Positions 53,656 to 62,484 of a DNA stretch of 64,000 nt are shown here, in pieces. Origin of the DNA: Achromobacter insolitus (GTDB taxonomy: Bacteria > Pseudomonadota > Gammaproteobacteria > Burkholderiales > Burkholderiaceae_B). Each line of letters opens with the position of its first letter. Positions within the stretch are counted from its first letter, which is position 1. Where the stretch lies: contig NZ_NJIF01000004.1 in NCBI RefSeq assembly GCF_002209555.1, positions 62,001 to 126,000 on the forward strand. Direction: 5' to 3'. The notes beneath the pieces were generated by a model that saw only the letters and a program-made list of their open reading frames with translations, was not told the DNA's origin and did not search any database. The translations under genes were made by a program, and so were the position numbers.

Positions 53656-54515
53656 CGTGCCTCCCCGGCCGCGGCCATGCGCAGCACCGCCTCGGCGCGG
53701 CGCAGAAACGGGCCGTCGATCATCCGGCCGTCCACGACGAAAGCGGCAACGCCCCTGGCGTCGGCCTCGCCGGCGGCTTGCACCACGCGCTGTGCGTGAG
53801 CGATTTCTTCTTCGGTCGGCCGGAAGGCGGCATTGGCCAAGGCTACCTGGCTGGGATGGATGCAGCTTTTGCCCATGAACCCCAGCCGGCGCGCCAATTC
53901 GGCCTCGGCCTGAAATCCCGCTGTATCGGCGATATCGGCAAAGGCAGAGTCATATGCGAATACCCCCGCTTCCGCGGCCGCCAATCGCACTGCCAGCATC
54001 GCCTGGCGCACCGCGCCCGGCTCGCGCCGGTCGATGCCCGCAGGCTCGAACAGGTCTCCCAGCCCTAGCTGCAGCCCTGCCACGCAGGGATGCGCGGCCG
54101 CCAGCGCGGCCGCCCGGCGCAATGCCCTCGGCGATTCGATATTAAGCAGCAACCCCACGGGATGCTCCACGCCGTTGGCCAGCCGCGCCTGATCGAGCGC
54201 GCCCGCTGCCGCCTGCACATCCGCCACGCATTCCACCTTGGGCAGGTTCACCAGGCTCAAGCCCTTGCGCACCACGGCGCGCAGGTCCGCGTGGAAATGA
54301 TTCGAGTCCAGTGCATTGACGCGCACGATCAAGGTCTTGCCAGCCGCGCCGGCCTCGGCGGAGGACAGCAAACCCGCCAGATGCCCGCGGGCTTCTTCCT
54401 TGCGCGCGGGCGCCACGGCGTCTTCCAGATCGAACGACAGGGCATCGGCCGGGCCGGCCAGCGCCTTGGCGAACAACTCGGGACGCGATCCCGGAACGAA
54501 TAGTTTGCTTCTCAT
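53652..54515 (-). CDS. HpcH/HpaI (CitE-like) CoA-ester lyase
   Basis: 287 residues. CitE-like motifs are MRSKLFVPGSRPELFAKAL, the metal/acid DALSFDLEDAVAPARK, LLLNIESPRALRRA and GFMGKSCIHPSQVALANAAF. These enzymes split 3-hydroxy-acyl-CoA esters such as malyl-CoA or (S)-citramalyl-CoA into acetyl-CoA plus a keto acid. The ATG at 54515 is chosen because the family starts MRSKLFVPG. It lies between Bug and CaiB genes, consistent with acid uptake, CoA activation and cleavage. Confidence 0.92.
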   Translation of the reverse strand: MRSKLFVPGSRPELFAKALAGPADALSFDLEDAVAPARKEEARGHLAGLLSSAEAGAAGKTLIVRVNALDSNHFHADLRAVVRKGLSLVNLPKVECVADVQAAAGALDQARLANGVEHPVGLLLNIESPRALRRAAALAAAHPCVAGLQLGLGDLFEPAGIDRREPGAVRQAMLAVRLAAAEAGVFAYDSAFADIADTAGFQAEAELARRLGFMGKSCIHPSQVALANAAFRPTEEEIAHAQRVVQAAGEADARGVAAFVVDGRMIDGPFLRRAEAVLRMAAAGEAR

Positions 54516-54546
54516 GCGTAGGCTCTCGAATAGCGGCGATTTCCGC

Positions 54547-55515
54547 TCATTGGATGGATATGTTGCGATCGGCCGCCACCTGTTTCCACTTGGTGGCATC
54601 CGCCTGCACGAGCGCCGCGAATTGCGACGCGGTCAGCTCGGCCGGAACCGCGCTTTCCTCGGCGAACATGGCTCGCATCTTTGGATCGTTGACGATGCCC
54701 CGTATCTCCGCGTTGAGGCGCTCGACCAATGGCGCGGGCGTGCCCGCGGGGGCAAGCACCCCCCACCAGAGTTCGACCGAGTACCCTGGCTGCCCTTCGC
54801 CGATGGTGGGAAGGTCGGGGTAGAACTGCGAGCGCTCCGGCGATGTCACTGCCAGTACACGCAGCTTGCCGCCCTTGAGCAGGGAGGCCGTCGAGGCAAA
54901 ACTGCCAATCACGAAATCCACGCGGCCGCCGGCGAGATCGTTCAGCGCGTGCGACATGCCCTTGTAGGGAACGTGCGTGAAGGTCGTCTTCTCGCCACCG
55001 GCCAGGATCTCGCTGGCCATCTGGTTCACGGACCCCAGTCCCGCGCTGCCATAGGTCAGCTTGCCCGGCTCCTTGCGGCCAGCGGCCAGCAGGTCAGACA
55101 TCGACCGGTACGCGGACTCCTGTCCGACCACCAGGGCCATCGGACTGCGCGCCAACATGGCGACCGGCGCGAAGCTGCGCACCACGTCGTACTTCAGGTT
55201 GGTCTGCACGGCCGCGTTGGTCGTGAGCGTGGATGACGACAGCATCAGCACCGAGCCGTCCTTGGGAGCCCGCGCCACATATTCCGCCCCGATGGCGCCC
55301 CCGGCGCCCGGGCGGTTCTCGACAATGACGGTGGACGCGATCCGGGCTCCCAGTTTTTCCGCCAGTACGCGCGCAAATACGTCGTTGCTGCCGCCGGGCG
55401 GAAACGGCACCACCATGGTTATGGTTGGCGGCAAGGCGGGCGGCGCCGCGGCCGCGCCGGCGGCCAAGCCGGCGGCCAGGCACGTGGCCGCGAAGCCCGC
55501 GAGAATTCTGTTCAT
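54547..55515 (-). CDS. Bug family periplasmic solute-binding protein
   Basis: 322 residues. A signal peptide (MNRILAGFAATCLAAGLAAGAAA) is followed by the Bug fold: ITMVVPFPPGGSNDVFARVLAEKLG, VIVENRPGAGGAIGAEY, THVPYKGMSHALNDLAGGRV and YPDLPTIGEGQPGYSVE. It is first in the operon with the lyase and CoA-transferase, and probably captures their substrate. It is divergent from the LysR gene at 55660. Another orphan Bug protein without TctAB. Confidence 0.93.
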   Translation of the reverse strand: MNRILAGFAATCLAAGLAAGAAAAPPALPPTITMVVPFPPGGSNDVFARVLAEKLGARIASTVIVENRPGAGGAIGAEYVARAPKDGSVLMLSSSTLTTNAAVQTNLKYDVVRSFAPVAMLARSPMALVVGQESAYRSMSDLLAAGRKEPGKLTYGSAGLGSVNQMASEILAGGEKTTFTHVPYKGMSHALNDLAGGRVDFVIGSFASTASLLKGGKLRVLAVTSPERSQFYPDLPTIGEGQPGYSVELWWGVLAPAGTPAPLVERLNAEIRGIVNDPKMRAMFAEESAVPAELTASQFAALVQADATKWKQVAADRNISIQ

Positions 55516-55659
55516 GGCATGTCTCCCTGTCTGCGGTCCGGCGCGCATGCGGTGCATGCCTTGAAGACGCCAGCCGTTCTTGTCTTGTCGCAGGGATACT
55601 AGGCCTGCCGCCTGGTGATATAAAGCGAGGATTCTTAAATCACTACGTGAGGATTTCTG

Positions 55660-56517
55660 ATGAAGATCGAATCTTTCCGTACCCTTAACGCCGTCCTGCG
55701 CGGCGGCAGCTTCGCGGCGGGCGCCGCCGACATGAACCTGTCTCCCAGCGCGGTCAGCCTGCAGATGAAGCAGATGGAGGCGTACTTCGGACAACCGTTG
55801 TTCGACCGTTCCGCACTGCAGGTCAAACCCAACGCCTTCGCCGCCGAAGTGGACGCGGTGCTTCAGGAAGCGCTATCGAGATTGGACGAATTGCGCCGGC
55901 GCAGCACGCCGGAGGTCGAGGGACGCGTCCGGCTGGGCACGATAGAACCCCTGCAAGTCACTTTGCTGCCGCCGCTGCTGCGCGTGCTGCGCGAACGCTA
56001 TCCGCGGCTGGACGTTCGGCTGGTGCGCGGCCGCGCCACCGAATTGACCGAAAAGCTGAAGACGGGCGAAATCGACGCCGCGATCATTGCGCGGCCCGAA
56101 ACCGGCGGTTCCAGCCGTTTGTCCTGGACGCCCCTGTTCCGCGAAAAACTCGTCCTCATCGCCCCGCCCCATTCCCGCGAGAAGACGGTCGCGGAACTGT
56201 TCCAGCAATACGAATGGATCCGCTTCGACAAGACTACCGTCGGCGGCCGCCTTGCCGCGCGCTATGTGGCGCGCCACGCCCCCTATGCGCGATGCCGCAT
56301 CGACTTGCAGTCGCTGGCGGCCCTTACCGCCCTGGTCTCCGAGGGCCTGGGCGTCTGCGTCCTGCCCGAACCCGGTCCCAATCTCCTGGACGTGCATCCG
56401 GTCCGCGTGTTGCAACTGGGCAAGGATGCGCCATACCGCCAAATCGCATTCGTATGCCGTCAGTCGGACCAGGACAACCGGCTCGTGCAGGCCTTGCTGG
56501 ATGGCGCGCAGCGCTGA
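55660..56517 (+). CDS. LysR family transcriptional regulator
   Basis: 285 residues. The helix-turn-helix is at the very N-terminus (MKIESFRTLNAVLRGGSFAAGAADMNLSPSAVSLQMKQME) and the effector domain runs from about residue 85. It is divergent from the Bug/lyase/CoA-transferase operon with 144 bp between, and is its likely regulator. The gene ends before the aceA terminator. Confidence 0.92.
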   Translation: MKIESFRTLNAVLRGGSFAAGAADMNLSPSAVSLQMKQMEAYFGQPLFDRSALQVKPNAFAAEVDAVLQEALSRLDELRRRSTPEVEGRVRLGTIEPLQVTLLPPLLRVLRERYPRLDVRLVRGRATELTEKLKTGEIDAAIIARPETGGSSRLSWTPLFREKLVLIAPPHSREKTVAELFQQYEWIRFDKTTVGGRLAARYVARHAPYARCRIDLQSLAALTALVSEGLGVCVLPEPGPNLLDVHPVRVLQLGKDAPYRQIAFVCRQSDQDNRLVQALLDGAQR

Positions 56518-56535
56518 CCGACTGCGCGCCAGCGC

Positions 56536-56561
56536 AAAAAAAAGGGTGCCCGGAGGCACCC
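56536..56561 (-). terminator. Intrinsic terminator of aceA
   Basis: Read on the minus strand: stem GGGTGCC/GGCACCC with a 4-nt loop (56544-56561), then eight T (56536-56543). It lies 50 nt past the aceA stop. Confidence 0.92.
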
Positions 56562-56610
56562 AAATCCACCCTACAACAGCAACTACAACTGCATAACTCT
56601 CCTGCGATGC

Positions 56611-57930
<1,320 letters not shown>

Positions 57931-58038
57931 GGTGATGCTCCTGGTCAGTGATGGGAAGACTTCAAAAGATTCGCGTCCTGCGTTGCGTGAATCGTTGGAC
58001 AAAGTCTATGCCTCTGCTGCGGAGCAATGCGGGCTTAT

Positions 58039-58052
58039 GTCTTATACAAGAC
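58039..58052. promoter_or_regulatory. Palindrome near the aceA transcription start
   Basis: GTCTT-ATAC-AAGAC, 5-bp perfect arms, just downstream of the predicted aceA start. It has the shape of GntR-type operators and would block transcription if bound. Inferred. Confidence 0.55.
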
Positions 58053-58065
58053 GAAAAATATTATT

Positions 58066-58093
58066 CTTATAAATCATGTAGTTATAAAATCAA
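58066..58093 (-). promoter_or_regulatory. Candidate sigma70 promoter of aceA
   Basis: Minus strand: TTGATT (58088-58093), 16-bp spacer, TATAAG (58066-58071). The predicted start is near 58060, giving a leader of about 130 nt. Confidence 0.55.
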
Positions 58094-58099
58094 TTTCGT

Positions 58100-58114
58100 A
58101 TTGCGAAACGCAAT
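58100..58114. promoter_or_regulatory. Palindrome upstream of the aceA promoter
   Basis: ATTGCG-AAA-CGCAAT, perfect 6-bp arms, immediately upstream of the aceA -35. It overlaps a second symmetry, TTTCG-N5-CGAAA. A candidate activator or repressor site for the glyoxylate shunt. Confidence 0.55.
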
Positions 58115-58254
58115 TATCATCTGTGAAATGGGCTCCCGCTGCCGCGCAGCAACCGCTTTCACATGACGAAGGTTACATTTCACCATGCGGAAAATCAGGC
58201 AATTTGGGGACCGCCTACAATGCGCTCATTCTTCAAGTTTCCGATGACTCCGCT

Positions 58255-59079
58255 ATGACGCTGTCTCACGGCCCGCTGGGCCAGAACGTGGCCTACGCCT
58301 CGCAGTACGATCCCTCGCTGCTCTTCCCCATCGCGCGCTCGCACAACCGCGCGGCCCTGAACCTGGAAGCGGGCAAGCTGCCCTTCACCGGCGTGGACCT
58401 ATGGAACGCCTATGAATTGTCCTGGCTGGACGCCAAGGGCAAGCCGCGCGTGGCCATGGCGACCTTCTCGGTGCCCGCAGACAGCCCGAACATCATCGAG
58501 TCCAAATCCTTCAAGCTTTACCTGAACTCGTTCAACCAGACCCGCCTGGTCAATTCGGCCGCTTTGCGCGGCCGCCTGGAGCGGGACCTGAGCGCCGCCG
58601 CCGGCGCACCCGTGGGCCTGGATTTCTTCCTGCCGCAGCGATTCTCCGAGTTGCAGATGGGCGAGATGGACGGCATCTATATAGACAAGCTGGACATCGA
58701 GATCGACACCTACGAGCCCGCCCCGGAAGTGCTGCGCACACGGCCGGGCGACGTGGTCGAGGAAACCCTGGCTTCGCGCCTGTTGAAATCGAACTGCCCC
58801 GTCACGGGCCAGCCCGATTGGGCCAGCGTGCAGATCCGCTATCGCGGCGCGCCGATAGACCGTGAGTCGCTGCTGCGCTATGTCGTGTCGTTCCGCCAGC
58901 ACGCGGAATTCCACGAGCATTGCGTGGAACGCATCTTCAGCGACATCATGCAGGCCTGCCGGCCAGAGCAGTTGACGGTCTATGCGCGCTATACGCGGCG
59001 CGGCGGATTGGACATCAATCCCTGGCGCAGCAACTTCGAAGCCGGGCCGCCGGCGGACGTGCGTACCGTCCGCCAGTAG
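58255..59079 (+). CDS. queF: NADPH-dependent 7-cyano-7-deazaguanine reductase QueF
   Basis: 274 residues, the long (unimodular, E. coli-type) QueF. The NADPH-binding motif is [15 protein letters not shown], the catalytic Cys181 is in [19 protein letters not shown] and the substrate Glu in [10 protein letters not shown]. It reduces preQ0 to preQ1 for queuosine in tRNA. The ATG at 58255 is the first that fits the family N-terminus (PLGQ...YDPSLLFPI); the frame is open upstream without similarity. It converges with the peroxidase gene, 9 nt apart. Confidence 0.97.
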   Translation: MTLSHGPLGQNVAYASQYDPSLLFPIARSHNRAALNLEAGKLPFTGVDLWNAYELSWLDAKGKPRVAMATFSVPADSPNIIESKSFKLYLNSFNQTRLVNSAALRGRLERDLSAAAGAPVGLDFFLPQRFSELQMGEMDGIYIDKLDIEIDTYEPAPEVLRTRPGDVVEETLASRLLKSNCPVTGQPDWASVQIRYRGAPIDRESLLRYVVSFRQHAEFHEHCVERIFSDIMQACRPEQLTVYARYTRRGGLDINPWRSNFEAGPPADVRTVRQ

Positions 59080-59088
59080 CGCATCCGG

Positions 59089-60090
59089 CTACTTCACAAA
59101 GGGCGCGGGCCGGGGGGTGTCGTCCGCCGACGGCGGCAGCACCGGATACTGAATCGCGGGTTGGTCGCCCGTCAGGGTCTTCAGGAACGCCACGATCTGC
59201 GCATTCTCGTCCGCCGAGAAGGTCCGGCCCAGCTGCAGCCGGCCCATCACATCCACGGCCTGCGTCAGGGTGGCCGCCTCGCCGTCATGGAAGTACGGAT
59301 AGGTCAGCGCAACGTTGCGCAGCGTAGGCACCTTGAAGTTGAAGCGGTCGGCATCCTTGCCCGTCACCGCCGCCCGCCCCTCGGCCTTGTTCTCGGTGAC
59401 GTACGGCGTGACCAGACCCATTTTCTGGAACGAATTGCCGCCTACCGCCACCCCGTTGTGGCAGGCCACGCAGCCGCTGTTCTTGAATAGTTCGTAGCCC
59501 GCCAGCTCTCGCACGGTAAGCGCTTTCTGGTCGCCGCGCAGCCATTGGTCGAAGCGCGAATTCGGCGTCACGAGCGATTCCTCGAACGCGGCCAAGGCGC
59601 CGGTGACCTCATCGATGCCGATCTCGTCCTTGCCAAAGACCTGCTTGAATTCCGCCCGGTAGCCGGGGATGGAGTTCAACACCTGCACGGCCAGTTCATG
59701 GGTGGAGGCCATTTCCATGGGGTTGGCGATGGGCCCGCCAGCCTGCTCACGCAGGTCCTTGGCGCGGCCGTCCCAGAACTGGGCGATGTTCAGGCTGGAA
59801 TTGAGCACCGTCGGCGAGTTGATCGAGCCCTGCTGCCACTTGTGGCCGATGGAGGCTTTGAGATTGTCCGAGCCGCCCATGCCCAGGTTATGGCAGGAAT
59901 TACAGGAAATTGCGCCTGAGCGCGACAGGCGTGGGTCGAAGAACAGCTTCTTGCCCAGCTCCACCCTGGCCGGTTCCTTGATCACCGCAGGCTCGATCGG
60001 CTGTATCGGTTCCTGCGAGGCCGCCATGGTCGAATGCGTCCAACTGCCCAAGGCGATCCCTGCCGCCAGCAACGCGCTTGCCCTTCTCAT
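59089..60090 (-). CDS. Diheme cytochrome c peroxidase
   Basis: 333 residues. A signal peptide (about residues 1-23, ending STMAA) precedes two heme c sites, CNSCH and CVACH, within a MauG/CcpA-type fold (LGKKLFFDPRLSRSGAISCNSCHNLGMGG; YPYFHDGEAATLTQAVDVMGRLQLG). It reduces hydrogen peroxide in the periplasm with electrons from small cytochromes. The ATG at 60090 has CAGGAGAAG upstream, directly after a strong inverted repeat at 60104-60134. Confidence 0.94.
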   Translation of the reverse strand: MRRASALLAAGIALGSWTHSTMAASQEPIQPIEPAVIKEPARVELGKKLFFDPRLSRSGAISCNSCHNLGMGGSDNLKASIGHKWQQGSINSPTVLNSSLNIAQFWDGRAKDLREQAGGPIANPMEMASTHELAVQVLNSIPGYRAEFKQVFGKDEIGIDEVTGALAAFEESLVTPNSRFDQWLRGDQKALTVRELAGYELFKNSGCVACHNGVAVGGNSFQKMGLVTPYVTENKAEGRAAVTGKDADRFNFKVPTLRNVALTYPYFHDGEAATLTQAVDVMGRLQLGRTFSADENAQIVAFLKTLTGDQPAIQYPVLPPSADDTPRPAPFVK

Positions 60091-60103
60091 TGGCTTCTCC
60101 TGA

Positions 60104-60134
60104 GTAATAACCACTTCGATTACATGGTTATTAC
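60104..60134. promoter_or_regulatory. 10-bp perfect inverted repeat before the cytochrome c peroxidase gene
   Basis: GTAATAACCA at 60104-60113 and TGGTTATTAC at 60125-60134, spacer 11 bp, ending 13 bp before the start codon. It is AT-rich in a GC-rich region. It fits a dimeric repressor operator or an RNA stem just before the ribosome site. The regulator is not known. Confidence 0.65.
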
Positions 60135-60199
60135 ATCAGAGCGCCGCCCCTTTCACCTTGCGCGGGGTCAAACCCGCCGGGACCTAAGCCCCGGCCGGT

Positions 60200-61504
60200 T
60201 CAGGAACGCGCGGCCGCCGAGGCCGTAGCCGCGGGTTCCGCGCGCCGCGCCTGCACCGCGATCCACTGCGCCAGGAAGGCCGCGGCGGCGAAGGCCACGC
60301 CTGCGCCCACCCAGGGCCCCTGCCGCAAGCCGGCATCGAGCAGCAGGCCGAACGCGAGCGGGCCCAAGGCCGAGCCCACATCCATGCCGGAGTACACCAG
60401 CCCGTAGACGGAGCCGGTCGATCCCTTGGGCGTGACGCGGCGGATCAGCATGTCGCGCGACGGCGCCGCCACCCCGGAGCAAAAGCCCGCCAGGGCAACG
60501 ACTGGCGCCGCCAGGACCGAGGGCACCAGGCCCAGCGCCAGCACCACCAGGGTCAAGCCCGCCAGGATCAGCGCCACCATCACGGTGCGCTCGGTGCGCG
60601 GATTGGCCGACACCAGAAAGCCGCCTGCAGCCATGCCCACGGCCGAGGCCACCATGTAGCCGGACAGCGCCGAGCTGGCCGCGACCTTGGACAGATCGTA
60701 GAGCTGCCCCAGCAAGGGAATGGTGTAGTTCTGCACCGAAGACAGCGCGATGGAGGTGCAGGCAAAGAACAGGAACGCGCCCCACAGCGCCGGCTTGGAC
60801 AAAAGCGTGGCCAGCGTGGTCAGCACGCTTTCCTGCGGCTTCGCCACGGGCTTGGCGGCGGGCTTGCCGGTATCGGCATCCGCATGGCCGTCCAGCGGCG
60901 ACGGACCGCCGATCAGATCCCGACCCAGCACGGTCAGCAGCAAGACCAGCGCGACCAGGGCGGCCGCGCTATAGGCGGCCACCCGCCAATCCGCCAGCAG
61001 GGTGATGCTGGTCATGAACACGGGCGTCAGCGCCCAGCCCAGGTTGCCCGTGAGGCCGTGCGTGGAGAAAGCGTGCCCCAGGCGCGGCGCGGAAATACGG
61101 TGGTTGATGATGGAATAGTCGGCGGGATGGAAGACGGAGTTGCCAATACCGCCCACCACCGCGGCCGCGATCAGCATGGCATAGCCATTGGCGGATCCGA
61201 TCAGGACCCCGGACAACACAAAGCAGGCCAGCCCGAACCACAGCACCGGCCGCGCACCGATCCGATCCACCACGAAACCCGACGACGCCTGGCCGATGCC
61301 CGACACCACGTAGAAGGTGGACACGAGCAGCCCCAGCCGGGCGAAGTCCAGGCCGAACTCGTTGCCCAGGGAAACATAGAGCGAAGGCAGGACCAGTTGG
61401 AAAAAGTGCGAGGAAGCGTGGGCCACCCCAATCAGCAGGATGATCTTCCAGTCGCGCCGGCGGGCGGCGGCATCCAGGGCCAGGGTATTCGCAGCGGTGT
61501 TCAT
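60200..61504 (-). CDS. MFS transporter
   Basis: 434 residues with about 12 helices. MFS features are the first-loop DRIGARPVLWFG (motif A-like GFVVDRIGARP) and helix-5-type segments (FHPADYSIINHRISAPRLGHAFSTHGLTGNLGW) shared with fosmidomycin/acid-exporter-like members. The central loop (about 200-225) is charged. The substrate is unknown. It starts at 61504; the 230 bases up to pgsA hold no gene that I can support. Confidence 0.9.
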   Translation of the reverse strand: MNTAANTLALDAAARRRDWKIILLIGVAHASSHFFQLVLPSLYVSLGNEFGLDFARLGLLVSTFYVVSGIGQASSGFVVDRIGARPVLWFGLACFVLSGVLIGSANGYAMLIAAAVVGGIGNSVFHPADYSIINHRISAPRLGHAFSTHGLTGNLGWALTPVFMTSITLLADWRVAAYSAAALVALVLLLTVLGRDLIGGPSPLDGHADADTGKPAAKPVAKPQESVLTTLATLLSKPALWGAFLFFACTSIALSSVQNYTIPLLGQLYDLSKVAASSALSGYMVASAVGMAAGGFLVSANPRTERTVMVALILAGLTLVVLALGLVPSVLAAPVVALAGFCSGVAAPSRDMLIRRVTPKGSTGSVYGLVYSGMDVGSALGPLAFGLLLDAGLRQGPWVGAGVAFAAAAFLAQWIAVQARRAEPAATASAAARS

Positions 61505-61734
61505 TGCAGGCGGCCGCGGTCAGCGGCAGGTAGCGCGACGCCTCGGGCGGCGCGGGTTGTCTCCGGCAACGTCCGGGTGTGCCGGGCGTTGGACTCTGAG
61601 GCGCCATGCCGGCCACGCCGGCTGGTCGCTCTTTGTAGGTAACGGCGGCCGCCTTGCGCGAGCCGGACCGCCGTTGTGCAAACCAATATATATGTACTAC
61701 GAGGACAGACTGCAGGGACGGACTACAAGGATGA

Positions 61735-62307
61735 CTACAGGGCCTTTTCGCGGATTGCGGGCCAGGCGCGTTGCAGGTAGTACAGCATCGACCATACCGT
61801 CAGCACCGCCGCCACGATGATCAGCACATCGCCCAGCAGGCGGGAGCTGACGCCGTAGATCGGCTGGTTGTACAGCAGGCAGGGAATCGCCACCATCTGC
61901 GCGGCCGTCTTGAACTTGCCCAATCTGTGCACCGCCACGCTGGCGCTGGCGCCGATCTTGGCCATCCATTCGCGCAGCGCGGAAATTGTGATTTCACGGC
62001 CGATGATGATCAGTGAAATGAAGGCGTCGACGCGGCTGAGGTCCAACAGGACGATCAGGGCGGCGCAGACCATCAGTTTGTCGGCAACCGGATCCAGGAA
62101 GGCGCCAAACGCCGATGTCTGGTTCCAGCGACGGGCCAGCCAGCCGTCGAACCAGTCGGTCAGCGCCGCAATGATGAAAGCCCACGCGGCGAAGGTGTCG
62201 CGAACAGGGACCGACATCCAGCTTTCGGGCAGATAGAACAGCCCGACCACCAGCGGAATCATGGCGATGCGCAGCCATGTCAGGATAATGGGTACGTTAA
62301 TTGGCAT
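61735..62307 (-). CDS. pgsA: CDP-diacylglycerol-glycerol-3-phosphate 3-phosphatidyltransferase
   Basis: 190 residues, four or five helices. The CDP-alcohol phosphotransferase motif DG-x2-AR-x8-G-x3-D-x3-D is intact (FDGWLARRW...AFGAFLDPVADKL). The start INVPIILTWLRIAMIPLVV is typical. It makes phosphatidylglycerol phosphate in the inner membrane and is essential in most bacteria. It lies downstream of uvrC on the same strand, as in many proteobacteria, but a hairpin-rich repeat separates them. Confidence 0.95.
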   Translation of the reverse strand: MPINVPIILTWLRIAMIPLVVGLFYLPESWMSVPVRDTFAAWAFIIAALTDWFDGWLARRWNQTSAFGAFLDPVADKLMVCAALIVLLDLSRVDAFISLIIIGREITISALREWMAKIGASASVAVHRLGKFKTAAQMVAIPCLLYNQPIYGVSSRLLGDVLIIVAAVLTVWSMLYYLQRAWPAIREKAL

Positions 62308-62330
62308 AGTGTACGTATGCTAACAGTAAG

Positions 62331-62403
62331 ACGCCCCCCCGAAGCGCCGGAGGCGCTTCCCCCCCAGGGGGGCGCCGCTGCGGACCGGCGGAGCCGGATC
62401 CGC
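62331..62403. repeat. Hairpin-rich intergenic element between uvrC and pgsA
   Basis: A seven-C run is followed by stem GAAGCGCC/GGCGCTTC (62341-62359), then seven C-A-six G (62359-62372), then a second stem GCGGA-CCGGC/GCCGG-A-TCCGC (62380-62403). Back-to-back GC hairpins with poly-C/poly-G tracts look like a dispersed REP-like intergenic element. Other copies lie outside this window if so. Confidence 0.65.
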
Positions 62404-62484
62404 GCGGCCCGGCTGGCGCTACGCCGGTTGCTGCGTCTGTAACCGAGCAGAGGGTGAGTAACCGCCGGCATTTATGCATGGCGG

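Larger units (their letters stand above)
57931..58254. other. aceA-queF intergenic region, AT-rich and rich in palindromes
   Basis: About 324 bases, clearly more AT-rich than its surroundings between 58040 and 58120. It contains a candidate aceA promoter flanked by two palindromes (separate entries). The queF side has a TACAAT hexamer at 58216-58221, 34 nt before its ATG, without a clear -35. Confidence 0.6.

Noticed and set aside
61505-61734. tRNA genes next to pgsA, as found in some other proteobacteria
   Set aside because: No cloverleaf or T-loop (TTCGA/TTCAA with flanking stem) could be found in the gap.
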